Shown here: positions 11,217-21,296 of the stretch, in pieces | How the letters are laid out: each line of letters starts with the position of its first letter | Numbering within the stretch: the stretch's first letter is position 1 | Assembly: GCA_033977485.1 (NCBI GenBank) | Contig: CM066993.1 | Coordinates: 32,714,501-32,778,500 of the forward strand | Source of the DNA: Hydrangea macrophylla | Taxonomy: Eukaryota; Streptophyta; Magnoliopsida; Cornales; Hydrangeaceae | Reading direction: 5' to 3' | DNA length: 64,000 nucleotides | Position numbers and translations under genes: made by a program | The notes under the pieces: model-generated | What the model was told of the DNA's origin: nothing | The model's input: the letters and a program-made list of their open reading frames with translations, nothing else | Database searches by the model: none

Positions 11217-11259
11217 GGATCTCAGATAATATCCAGCCTATCCAAGAAAACTCCTAACT

Positions 11260-12102
11260 TCGGTCAAGTTAGTCAGTCTATTCCAGCTCAAGACTGCATC
11301 AATCTTGGATGAGTCCATAGAAATTCCATTAGGTGATATCACATGTCCCTAGAATTTGACTACCTGAAGCTAGAATCCACACTTGCTGAATTTCGCATAC
11401 AGACTATGATCTCTGAGGATCTGTAGAGCAATCTGTAGATGCTTCTTATGGTCTTCTTCAGTCTTCGAGTAAATCAAAATGTCGTTGATGAATACTATAA
11501 CGAATTGATCCATATAAGGTCTGAATACTCTATTCATTAGGCCTATAAATACTACCGGGGCATTGGTCAGTCCAAAGGATATCACTAAGAACTCATAGTG
11601 TCCATTCTCATCCTGAAGGCAGTCTTCGGTATATCTTCTGGTCGAACTAGTAACTGATGATATCCCGATCGCAAATAAATCTTCAAGAATATCCTCGATC
11701 CTTGTAGTTTATCAAATAGGTCGTCTATCCGGGGAAGTGGATATCTATTCTTGATTGTGACCTTATTCAGCTCTCTGTAGTCGATATTGAGTCGTAGTTC
11801 TCTGTCTTTCTTCACGAATACGATTGGTGCTCCCAAGGTGACGTACTCCGGTGAACGAAACCTAAGTCTTTAAGTTCCTGAACTTGCTTCTTCAATTCTA
11901 ACATTTTTGTTGGTTACTTAGAAATCGGCAATGTTTTGGGTGCTAGCTCAATGCAGAAGTCTATATCTCTCTTTCGCGGAAGTCCAGAGATACTTTGGAA
12001 TACATCTTTAAAATCTTGAATAACGGGGATCTGGTTGATAGTAAGCTCAGTGCTTGAACTCTCGATCGCAGCTAAGTAGCTTGTAATGAACATATCGCTC
12101 AA
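11260..12102 (-). pseudogene. CHR-1 reverse transcriptase domain, catalytic residues lost
   Basis: RT motifs are clear: [46 protein letters not shown] and VIVFINDILIYSK. Two of the three metal-binding aspartates are changed. The first (normally KIDL) reads KIYL, and the FIDD box reads FIND. Both are one-base changes. This domain could not make cDNA even if the frame were repaired. Confidence 0.85.
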
Positions 12103-12129
12103 CGGTTGACATTGGAATCTGATCTGCGG

Positions 12130-12471
12130 GCAACCAAGTGTCGAAAAGACAATGGTCCGATTAACTCAATCTAGAGTGGCTTCATACTTAGTAAGCCAAT
12201 CGATTCCTAGGATCACGTCGAACTCAAACATCGACAAAACTATCAAGTCTGCTCAGAGATTTCTATCTTCTAGGGTTAAGGGACAATTCTTGCATACCTT
12301 ACCCAACTTGACAATTACTCCCAAGGGCGAAACGACATTAAGGGCCAGTTCAAGTACTATGGTTACCAAACCCAAGTCACGCACAATCTTAATAGCTATG
12401 AAAGAATGGGTGGCACCGGTATCAAACAAAGCTCTAACTTGACTGTGGAATAAAACAAGTGTACCTTCCAA
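12130..12471 (-). pseudogene. CHR-1 aspartic protease domain
   Basis: The active-site motif LFDTGATHSFI is present near the start. Such proteases cut the polyprotein into its parts. The frame is open to 12253 and then breaks. Confidence 0.75.
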
Positions 12472-12477
12472 GTTCTG

Positions 12478-13646
12478 CTATTCCTCAGCATTGTATCCTG
12501 CATTACCAGGGATGATGGAATTCAACCTAACCTGTCCTTGTTGTCCTTGAGCAGGCGCTCCATAGTAGCCTCCACGAGGTGCTCCACAATCCTTGCTCAT
12601 GTGACCAGGCTTGTTACAGTTGTGATAGATGATGTCATTATGGTGATTAGTCTTCGGAGCTGTGCAATACCTTGCAAAATGTTCGGCCACTCCATAGTTG
12701 AAACATCCATCTGTGTTCTGTCACTGGGCGGTGGGCTGTGCCTAAGGTGGTCCTTGCTGTCGATTCTACTGTCGAAGAAAGTTAGCTTGGGGCTTCCTTA
12801 TACCATCCCAAGTTCGCTTGGTTCCCTGATAGTTATTAACCTAGGGTTTCCATCCCTGATTTCTCCTTGATGTCTGTGCAGGAAAGTTTCTTGTTGGAAG
12901 GTCCTGGGTGGAGGTTGATTCACTTGTGGTCCTTGTACAAGATAAGCATCCTTCTCCAAACTTGAAGTGAGATGAATAATCCCTTCAAACGACTGACCCA
13001 TATGGCCTATCATCACGTGTCGAAGGTGTGGGTTATGTCCCTGGTGGAATCGCTTAACCTTCTTGGCGGGGGTATTTATCATATGTGGAGCGAAGCGAAA
13101 AAGTCGCTCAAATTATGTGGTATACTCCCTGACCGTCCAGTTCCCTTGAGTCAGACTTAGGAAATTCCATTCTTGTTGGTCTCTTTCATCCTCGGGGAAA
13201 TACTTCTCAAGAAATCGAGTCTTGAATGTTTCCTAAGGCATTCTCCTTACAGCGTCAATCCCAATTGTGGCTCTCTCAGCCTTCTACCAGTCTGCGGTGG
13301 AGTAAGTCAGTTGAAACACGGCTAGAGGTCTCTTGTCAAGTTCACTGCATTCCAGGGCTTCAAAGATTAGCACCAACTCTCGTGTCCATTACTCTACTTT
13401 CCACGATTCTGCCATACCGTCGAACTTCTCGGGTTGTAGGCCATAAAATCGTTCCAATAACTTATCACCTATCTATCTCGGAGGAGCAGCGTGGTTGTTG
13501 CCATTGTTAACTCAATGGTTGGCATTATTGTAGGTGTCACCAATGTGCTCCATCCATTGCATGAATGCTTCGAAGACTCTGGTTGGGTCCATACCATCAA
13601 GAATGGGTGCTCCTAACCTCACTTGATATCTTATGTTCCCAGCCAT
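12478..13646 (-). pseudogene. CHR-1 gag with two damaged zinc knuckles
   Basis: The retrotransposon gag core is recognisable (EKFDG, then FEALECSE, then ATIGIDAV). It is followed by two CCHC knuckles that bind the genomic RNA in intact elements. Knuckle 1 (about 12712-12670) reads CFNYGVAEHFARYC and knuckle 2 (about 12628-12586) reads YHNCNKPGHMSKDC. Each has one Cys changed to Tyr, which is a single TGT-to-TAT change. CHR-2 keeps the first knuckle cysteines. Confidence 0.8.
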
Positions 13647-14024
13647 AGTGTTCCGTGTGAGGTGCACTTATGAATGATCTAACGATTAGCTGACAATCTT
13701 CTTGGGGAATCAACCACAGTTAAAATAACAAGTAGCATAACACCAATCTGGATCACAACATAATATAGGTAACGAAACAATAATAGAAATTACCAAAAGA
13801 AACGATCTGCCATATATGTATATACCCAAAAGATGTACAGCGGAGTACACAACACATCATCAATGTACCACGTAGTACATGATCCTATACAAGATCTAGC
13901 AAAAGAAACAGTATAAATAAACCACCACTGGTGGCTACCTATACAAAAAAGACTATGGTCAATAGCTGTCTATGTAAGCATCAAAAGTAAGTGGACAACA
14001 TGTCCTGAAGTCAAAACCAAAAGT
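13647..14024 (-). other. Spacer between the acidic ORF and gag (CHR-1)
   Basis: AT-rich, with no reading frame worth naming. Its acidic-ORF end (ACATGTTGTCC) also occurs in CHR-2 at 39700-39720, which helps align the two elements. Confidence 0.6.
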
Positions 14025-15032
14025 TTACGTCCTAAAGGTACTGGACTCAAAAGTTGTCCACATTAGATCCATAGATGGAAGCCTCGTCCTCTGGGTAACC
14101 TCGGACAAAACATCATCCTCATCCATGTCGTCATCCATCATGTCCTCATCCTCTATCACAACATTCTCAACCAGCTCAGGTTTGTCATGCTCCACAACAA
14201 CTGCCAAGTCTCCCATATCGGTGGCCATGTCAGCCTGAGCTACATCGAATGCAGCTGCGAGTGCCTCAGCCTGTGCCATAGACTGTGCCAACTCTGGTGC
14301 ACCTATCTGAAATCCATGGGGGTGAGCAGCCATCTCTGTAGCCCATTCCGCTACCAGCTGTGCTATAACTCCACCTGGTAGGACTGGTACCACAGCGTCA
14401 CCACCCGCATCATCATATGCTATAACCTCATCCTTTATTGGATAACCCTCTACTACTATAATGTCTACGCCAACTAGCACATCCATACCAGCTGGGTCCT
14501 CGGGGTCCTCTGGGTCCTCCTCTGGATCATACTCTGGCTCCTCATCATTGGTGTCCTTGTCTTCCTCGTCTTCCTCATCTTCCATATCCTCATCGTTAGC
14601 CCCTGGCTCATCATTATCGTCGCTCTCATCTGAATCATTGTCCTCTGGGTCCTCATCTACTAGGGGTGCATAAACCATGTCTTCCTCTGATGGGGGTGGA
14701 GGTGTCTGCAGTGGTGACTCTGTCAGGGGAGGTGGAGGCGCTACTCTAACCTCTGAAAGTAGAACCTGATAATAGAAACGATCTCGTAACATCTGTAGTG
14801 AATCCTCCTTGATCAGTTTGAAGGTCTCCTTATGGTAGATCATCTCTTGGCATATCACTTCTGGGTCTTGTGTCCCAAATCTTTGCTAATCAATCTGTAT
14901 GTCTCGCACTGTCTTAGTGAGGGCTCTCTGCCTAACCTTCCAGGCATAGTACTGTGGATCTGCCGGCGTAATACTGTCCTCATACACATAGTGTCCTCCA
15001 AACTCGTCTAGAACGAACAGCTGTGGTGCCAT
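14025..15032 (-). pseudogene. Extra ORF ahead of gag: acidic protein of unknown function (one stop)
   Basis: A single frame of 335 codons starts at the ATG at 15032 (MAPQLFVLDEFGGHYVYEDS) and ends at 14025, broken only by a TAG at codon 49 (14888-14886) where the next codon is CAA; CAG is the likely ancestor. The first third is ordinary in composition. Residues about 75-100 are Pro-rich and about 100-175 are dominated by Asp and Glu. Then comes an Ala-rich part (LAAAFDVAQADMATDMGDLA) and a second acidic stretch near the end. I recognise no known domain and see no signal peptide or membrane segment. A splice acceptor-like TTTTCAG lies 6 bases before the ATG. CHR-2 keeps the C-terminal part at 39150-39658. 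Extra ORFs are known in some plant Ty3/gypsy lineages, but I cannot match this one to any. Confidence 0.7.
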
Positions 15033-15037
15033 GCTAC

Positions 15038-15048
15038 CTGAAAAGAGG
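15038..15048 (-). promoter_or_regulatory. Candidate splice acceptor before the acidic ORF
   Basis: CCTCTTTTCAG on the minus strand ends at 15038, six bases before the ATG. Paired with the LTR donor at 16808 it would define a 1,771-nt leader intron that includes the PBS. Confidence 0.4.
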
Positions 15049-15149
15049 CTACCTTAAGTCAAAACTAATCTTAATACTCATCTATAGAATCTCAAGTTTC
15101 TAGGACCAGATGGTGTGGAATTCCTATTAACAAAAAGGTATAAAACCTA

Positions 15150-15162
15150 GACTCTGATACCA
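15150..15162 (-). other. Primer binding site of CHR-1 (tRNA-iMet type)
   Basis: The minus strand reads TGGTATCAGAGTC, complementary to the 3' end of plant initiator Met tRNA over its first 11 bases. It is seven bases inside the LTR edge. Confidence 0.85.
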
Positions 15163-16525
15163 AAAATCCTGTCATGCCCTGCAACGGTAAAAATAGAGTA
15201 AAATAAATTTTCTTTTTGGGTCCAAAGGCAGCGACTGGTAAAGTCACACGATTGTCCACACCACGCAATACTAAACAATAATAAGTAAAGGAGATGAGAA
15301 GAATGAAATCTAAGTTCTGGTTAACACATAACTTAATATCAAAAAGGAGGACACTAACTATTACACATCAGAGTCTCGAATCAAAACAAAACTCAGCAGA
15401 AGTACAATTGTTAAGGCAACATATGCCTGATTACAAAATGTCTGGAAAGCAGTAAAGATAATTAAACTACAGTCTAGCCTAATCTTCAATTGGCATAGAG
15501 GTAGTCCTTGGCATAGTAGTCCTCTTCTGCCTAACCTTCTTCGGGGTAGTCCTTCGCAGGGATATCATCACTGGCATGGTAGTCCTCGCCTATAGGTCCT
15601 TCACCTATATAGTCATAACCAGGGTGCTCTGGAACATGGAAATGTCCAGCAGCATAAATGCTGTCAGCTTAATGAAAACTGAGTGAATTAGATACTAACA
15701 AGGTATCAACTATTGAAGTTATCAATAGTTATAAACGATAACCATTAAGATTCAGTGAGGGTAAGTCCTTTAATCATTCTAATGATCTGATTATTAATGT
15801 CTTACTCATTTTTAGATCGACAATACGTTATGGTAGGGGAATGGACTCGACATTTGTTCACTCTTAAGGACACACCATTTCTCCATCCACCGCTTTTAAG
15901 AACATATGCACAGTCCACCTCATGTCATGTATACCACGTCAGTCCATCCCCAGCTTTTAAGAACATATGCACAGTTCACCGCACTACAGGGATATAACTC
16001 TTTATGCAACAATACATCATTCTATGCCACGACTGAGCAAAGTCTACCAGTGATCATGGTCCACCGCAGTCGTAGACCCCTTTGTCTGTCTATCTCTTTT
16101 AAGAACATATGATTAGATCATCTGGCTATCTTAGGGCAAATGGTCCGGTCCACCGCAGTCGTAGACACCTTCGTCTATTTACCGCTTTTAAGAACATATG
16201 ATCGACCAAAGCCCGCCCACGTAAGATTCCTGAATCATAACCAAACGTACTTAAGTTCATCTCTAACATCGATACATGACAATCCCAATGTGGCCTGACT
16301 ACTCTGAATGAAATGAACGTTAACTCCAAGGGATTCACAATTATTATGTTATCTAACGTCACAACCATTATCCATTAATCTTGTCGTTACTACGATCCTA
16401 CGTCGCATTATCTCATTATTATGTCTGTATTACAACAATCTAACATGCTGGAAATACTGAACAGTAAATAAACAACTAAACAGTTATAATAAAAGCTAAA
16501 TAAGATTATCAACATTCTGAAACTT

Positions 16526-16677
16526 CTAATCGATAGGGACAGGGGTTCAATCGATTGGTATCAAAATAGTATCAATCGATTGGCAAAAAGTTCAATCGAT
16601 TGGATCACATATCAATCGATTGCCATAAATGTCAATCGATTGGGATATCAATCGATTGGGAAAAGTCTAATCGATTG
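16526..16677 (-). repeat. CAATCGATTG array downstream of the donor (CHR-1 5' LTR)
   Basis: Copies start at 16526 (variant), 16548, 16573, 16593, 16613, 16633, 16649 and 16668 (variant). The last six intervals are 25, 20, 20, 20, 16 and 19. Confidence 0.9.
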
Positions 16678-16799
16678 GTACTTCGTCTTCTTCATAGTGA
16701 AGATTGTCAAGCAACATAAAACGGGTAATAGATGAATTTATACTCCATTTCTTCATTCAAACGTGCTCTAACATCAATAATGAGTTACCAAGTGAGTTT

Positions 16800-16814
16800 A
16801 GAACGCACCTTAGG
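16800..16814 (-). promoter_or_regulatory. Damaged splice donor in CHR-1 5' LTR
   Basis: CCTAAG|GTGCGTTC on the minus strand. The fourth intron base is C, whereas the other four chromovirus LTR copies have A (GTGAGT). Confidence 0.35.
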
Positions 16815-16868
16815 TCAGAAGGTGGTGTTTGGGAGTGTGTATTTGAGCTTGGAAGCTCCAATGGTGGT

Positions 16869-16912
<44 letters not shown>

Positions 16913-17111
16913 TCTCTGCCTCTTTCTCTCTTCTTTTTCTCTTTTCTCTTTTCATCTTTTTCTTCTCTTCTTTTCTTCTCTTCTCTGTGTGTGTGTGTGA
17001 GTGTATAGATATATAAATATGTATATATATGAGTGTATATATATAAACACACACACATACGTCCCTCTCACTCTCTCTGATTTTTGGAAACAGAAATATG
17101 CCTAAAATGGG

Positions 17112-17124
17112 CTAATATATATAG
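17112..17124 (-). promoter_or_regulatory. TATA box of the CHR-1 promoter
   Basis: CTATATATATTAG on the minus strand, followed downstream by the CA/CT-rich leader and preceded by the U3 palindrome cluster. Confidence 0.55.
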
Positions 17125-17184
17125 AGATTGAGTGTTCACGTAGCCTTTCCCCAGCCAAGGCAAGAGAATCTGTCTAGCTGATTC

Positions 17185-17300
17185 CAATCGATTGGTATAA
17201 ATATCAATCGATTGGTATTAGGTATTAATGCTCCAATCGGTTGATAAAAGTGTCAATCGATTGGTATTGGCAATCGATTGGTATTCTTACCAATCGATTG
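17185..17300 (-). repeat. CAATCGATTG cluster upstream of the TATA box (CHR-1 5' LTR)
   Basis: Copies start at 17185, 17205, 17234 (one change), 17254, 17271 and 17291, about 60 to 180 bp upstream of the TATA box on the element strand. Confidence 0.9.
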
Positions 17301-17403
17301 GTATCCAAATTATACCAAGGGTAAGGGAAAACTCATACAAGTATTAAAAGAAGCATTACAAGGTCTTATTCATGTAATATATTACAACATACATGGTATT
17401 ACA

Positions 17404-19600
17404 GTTTACCCCTCTAATCCATTTTTCAAAGTTGATGCAATTCTTCTAAACACTTTCCACAACCCTTTGTTGTTGTTGTTGTTGTTTTTTATTTTTTTAT
17501 TTTTTATGTTGTGTTCTTGTCACATGTGTACCTCACATGCCACCAATGTGTTTGCTACCCACCTTTGACATATTATACTATGCCCCATCACATTCATGCA
17601 CATGCTTGGAGGTATTATTGACCTCCATTTGAGGGTCATAGGAGTCTGATTTATTGAGGGTTTAGTGCCTTCTGAGGTGAACTCTCATTCTCATCTATCC
17701 AGGGAATTGAGAGGCTTTCTTTCAAAATCAACATCTCTTCACCACATATTCATATGCCACGTAGTTTCTTAAATCATCGTTTTTGTTCATTATTTGTTTA
17801 AAACTACTCATGTCCCTATAGATTAGGAAAAAAATGGATGCATGATTAGATGATATTTCTGAGGTTTTATTCGACTTGTTTAATCTTTTATGCATGATAC
17901 ATGGCTTATTTCTTTGTGAATGATAACTTATCTTTTGATCTTCCAAATTTAGATTCTTATGCATTGTATTACATCCATCATAGTACTATTTGTCAGGCCC
18001 TGCCTTACATTAGATGATTATTTGAATGCTACTAGAGGCCGATTGAGAAACGGGTGAGTAAAGGGTACTTTAGTCTTTGCGAAGGCTCCTTCCTCTCTCA
18101 TACCAAAATCACGAGCCGAGTTCTTTGGTGATGAAGAGTCGGAACCCTGTATCCATTTGGGTGAGTCAATTCGAGTTTCCTGGATCCTAGAAAAATCAAG
18201 TGACAATTTTGTATCCTTATCTACAACAGCAAGAAATAAAGTCTAAGGTGGTACCCACTGTGTCCACAATTTGGAGACTTTTCTAGAAAATGTTTAACTC
18301 TTAAGAAGCATCTTTATAATCATCTTTTACTGTGTTTGGTTTACCATATTGTACTCATAAGAAGCATCCTTATAATCATCGTATATGGAGACTTTCGTCA
18401 ATGGACCCTTACTTCGAGACTAAAATCTGACCTTTAGCATATAGTCTCTTGTTGACCCTTTATAGGAGTGCAGATTTATCATCTTCAAATAGGACAATGT
18501 AATATAACTCTTGAATTCCCTTATTAGATTACTTGCGTAGTTTAGACATTTACATGGCATAGGACAAAACCTCCCTCCTATGATTTCTAAGGTAATCACC
18601 CACATGTGATTCCTTTTAGTTGACTTGTCTAAGCGTCATGTTAGGGATATATGGCCTATGCTCATAGAGATCTACATCACAAACATTGTCTAATTGTCTG
18701 ATGACATCGGAGTATGAGACCTATTTGACCGTTGATCACCACCACTGCCCAATTTTCAAAAATCTAGATTTTCTCCCAAAAACTTTCCAAAATTTCAAAA
18801 TGACTCATGTGTTTCAGAAGTGATCTTTTCCATGGTTCCCTATTTTTATCTTCAATCCTAAACTATTTCTAAGAAAATTCTCCAAAGTACTTCAAAATTT
18901 GTTGTGGGAACCACACTTTCCCTGCAAAATCCTTATTTTTACCTGACCCTCTGCCGAATTCATCATTATTCATGTCATTACCCAAAATATCTCAAAACTT
19001 TCCTAGAAATTCATTTCTCTTCTACACCAGGAGAATATGCTAAAAAGAATGTTTAACATATTCTGTATAGCTGGGACCCTATGTTCTTATGTGTTGTATG
19101 TTAGAGATAGGACCATCATCTAGCATAGGGCATACGTGTGCATGTGTGTCTCATTAGTGTACATACATCAATCTCATTAGTCTACATACATAAGAGTCTC
19201 ATTAGATCACCATCATCACTCTCAAAGTCTGATCTTATCATCATTTTAGCATTTGTAGGTTAGTATAGGTTGTACACAACATCACAAATCATCAGCATCT
19301 TAGGTCAAGAGTATAAATGGCCGCTTAGTCATAGTTAGTCCACTAAGATATTGGCACATGGATCATAAAGACTTGGAAACTAGAGTTATAGATTTGAGAA
19401 CAACCATGAACTAGCTGTCAGATCGTTTGGCACACGTCTTGGGTTTCTTGGAAGAAATGAGATAGCAATATACATAGTATCTGCTAAGGTTCTACTATAA
19501 TACCCAGGGTTTGTACCATCACTATTTTCCATTGTCCTAGAGAATAAATGGTCCAAAGATTGGTTCAATGGGTCCCGTCATCGCTATTGGTAGAAGGATT
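17404..19600 (+). other. Unassigned retroelement sequence before the TAT-1 gag
   Basis: No coding domain. There is a GTT/T-rich tract at 17465-17510. The block at 18090-18125 repeats 2190-2245 and supports a Tat LTR or leader. A 20-bp direct repeat close to AAGCATCTTTATAATCATC lies at about 18306 and 18362. The rest is AT-rich and featureless. Confidence 0.35.
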
Positions 19601-19689
19601 CAAGACAAGCTCAATGAAGTTGATAAGATGGAAGGCGTTCTAAGAATGAGCAAGGGAGTAGATGATTCCATGTTGGATCTGGAGGGGCT

Positions 19690-21296
19690 ATTTTAGCCCT
19701 CCAAAGTGAAGCTAGCAGAGAATTTTAAAATGCCCGACATTCACCGTTTTATTGGTATTGGGAACCCGCAGATCCATGTAAAGTTGTGCATGAGTATCTT
19801 CTAGTCACTAGGTTACAACCAAGAGCACATTTTCATGTTTTCCCGCAGACCATCACAAAGGCTGCTATCTTTGTTTTTGAACTTGGAAGTTTAAAAAATC
19901 CATGCCTAGGAAGACATTGTCAGAGCCTTCATCAATTATTAATCCTACAATCAATTGGTGGATGTTAAAATTAGGGATCTGGAGACTACGAGACAGAGTA
20001 CCAATGAGTCCTTCACTGTGTTTCTCACTAAGTAGAGGAACAAGGCTGCCCAGATGACCCATAGGCCCGTAGAAAAAGAATAAGTATGTATACTGGTAAA
20101 GAATCTGCAGTTAGTGTACCACGAGAAATTATTTTACCAATCTATTGCCACATTTGAGGAGTTGTTCAAAATTGGGATCAGGGTCAAGGATGCAATTAAA
20201 GAAGGAAAGTTCAAGAAAGAGGAGCCACAAAATCAGTCCAAAAGGCCAACATACCCCTATGACTCTCTGGATATCAACGCCTTTGCCAATCAACCTATGG
20301 CCTACCCTTCCCGTCCATATTAGCCACTGTATCAATCCAATTCACCCAACTGTCATGTCAAGAACAAAAACCCTTCCGAATTCTCTAACTTAGATATCTA
20401 TCTCTCTATAGCCTTAGACCCCTAACTTAAAAGGGAAACTACTTAGGACTCAAACCAATCCCCCACCCAGCCATGACATGACCAGACACTATGCCTACCA
20501 CAAAGGATATGGCCACACCACTGACTAGTGTATCTGACTTTGCCATGATATCCAAGACTTGATTAATGGAAAGATCATTGATTCTCCTCCGCCTAGTCGA
20601 CCCAATGTCACTAAAAATCCCCTACCAAACCACCAAAAAAATAGCCTCATTAATCCGAAAGCCTTGACCTTTGACCCATCTACCTTCATCACCCTTGTAT
20701 GACAATCGTTACTCTTAGTTGACATAACAAACTTTGGGAGAATTTATTTGATCGAGCAGAATATGAACGGGTGGTTAGATAAATTCAACGATAAAAAAGA
20801 ATTATTAATCCAAGAGGAATGTGATTTGTGGTTAGGAGAAGTAAATTAGTTTAACCCAAAAGTTATAATAGATACATCCATCTGGTATAAGCCAGAGAAG
20901 CCATTTGAGGAGCTTGATTGCGATTTATATAAGGGAAAAGAAAATATCGGGGGTTCAACCCCTGCTGAGATCGATCACTTGACGAGGTCTGGACATCATT
21001 TCCAACCTCAATAGATGATAGAGGAAGTCGCTAATGAGGAACCTAAGAGTAACAAAGGAAAAGAGAACACGGAAGAGGTAACGAGAGAAGCTGACCAAGT
21101 ACTGAAGTATTACAAAAGACAAAGGCACACCTCTGCATATAAAATCTTATATTGTCATCTTAAAGGAACCGATAAGCTATTTTTGAATCATTGGTTGGTG
21201 TGAAAATCCCCATTGAGACATCACTAGATGAATTGTTGGCCTTTCTTGGATCAAAAGCTCCAGAAATTGTTATCATGTTTACTGACAAGGAACTAC
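19690..21296 (+). pseudogene. TAT-1 gag and gag-protease linker, decayed
   Basis: The conserved gag core of Tat-type Ty3/gypsy elements is readable across several stops: FKMPDIHRFIGIGNP, RDLETTRQSTNESF, RNKAAQMTHRP, LVYHEKLFYQSIATFEEL and IRVKDAIKEGKFKKEE. In intact elements this protein forms the virus-like particle. After about 20335 only fragments remain, up to a TDKELL motif that ends exactly where COP-1 begins. The coding resumes at 29870 with PLEGTMHNKAL, so COP-1 landed between gag and protease. Confidence 0.75.
21292..21296 (+). repeat. Target site duplication of COP-1, left (ACTAC)
   Basis: Five bases directly before the LTR start. The right copy at 29865-29869 reads ACTGC, one mismatch. 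Confidence 0.75.

Larger units (their letters stand above)
9165..13646 (-). pseudogene. CHR-1 gag-pol polyprotein, decayed
   Basis: The start is the ATG at 13646 (MAGNIRYQVRLGAP); gag, protease, RT, RNase H, integrase and a chromodomain-like tail follow in that order. The frame is broken by many stops and shifts: open pieces include 12690-12478, 12471-12253, 11836-11585, 11585-11370, 11216-10818, 10577-10326, 10283-9990 and 9443-9165. The order PR-RT-RH-IN makes it Ty3/gypsy, and the long LTRs with a chromodomain suggest the Tekay/Del group, which I infer rather than show. Most stops stand where Gln or Trp is expected. Confidence 0.9.
5877..17403 (-). mobile_element. CHR-1: Ty3/gypsy chromovirus, minus strand, decayed
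   Basis: Read on the minus strand: 5' LTR 17403-15170, PBS 15162-15150, an acidic extra ORF 15032-14025, gag-pol 13646-9165 ending in a chromodomain-like tail, PPT 9133-9114, and 3' LTR 9113-5877. Both outer ends follow TG...CA. The flanking five bases differ (GGGAC on the left, GTTTA on the right), so no target site duplication is seen. The two LTRs match only over their U3-R halves. Many stops and frameshifts make it non-autonomous. Confidence 0.85.
15170..17403 (-). repeat. 5' LTR of CHR-1
   Basis: The top-strand ends are TGTCATGCCC and GGTATTACA; length 2234 bp. On the minus strand it holds palindromes (17300-17185), a TATA box (17124-17112), a CT/GA tract, the donor site, more palindromes (16677-16526), degenerate PPT-like repeats (about 16200-15840) and a short D/Y/E-rich coding-like stretch near 15600-15480. 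Confidence 0.85.

Noticed and set aside
14187..14673. Plus-strand frames opposite the acidic ORF, including a Ser-rich one
   Set aside because: Shadows; Ser runs are the reverse strand of Asp/Glu codons.
15150..15162. A tRNA gene, suggested by the CTCTGATACCA match
   Set aside because: Only the PBS complement of the tRNA 3' end; no cloverleaf around it (same at 60351).
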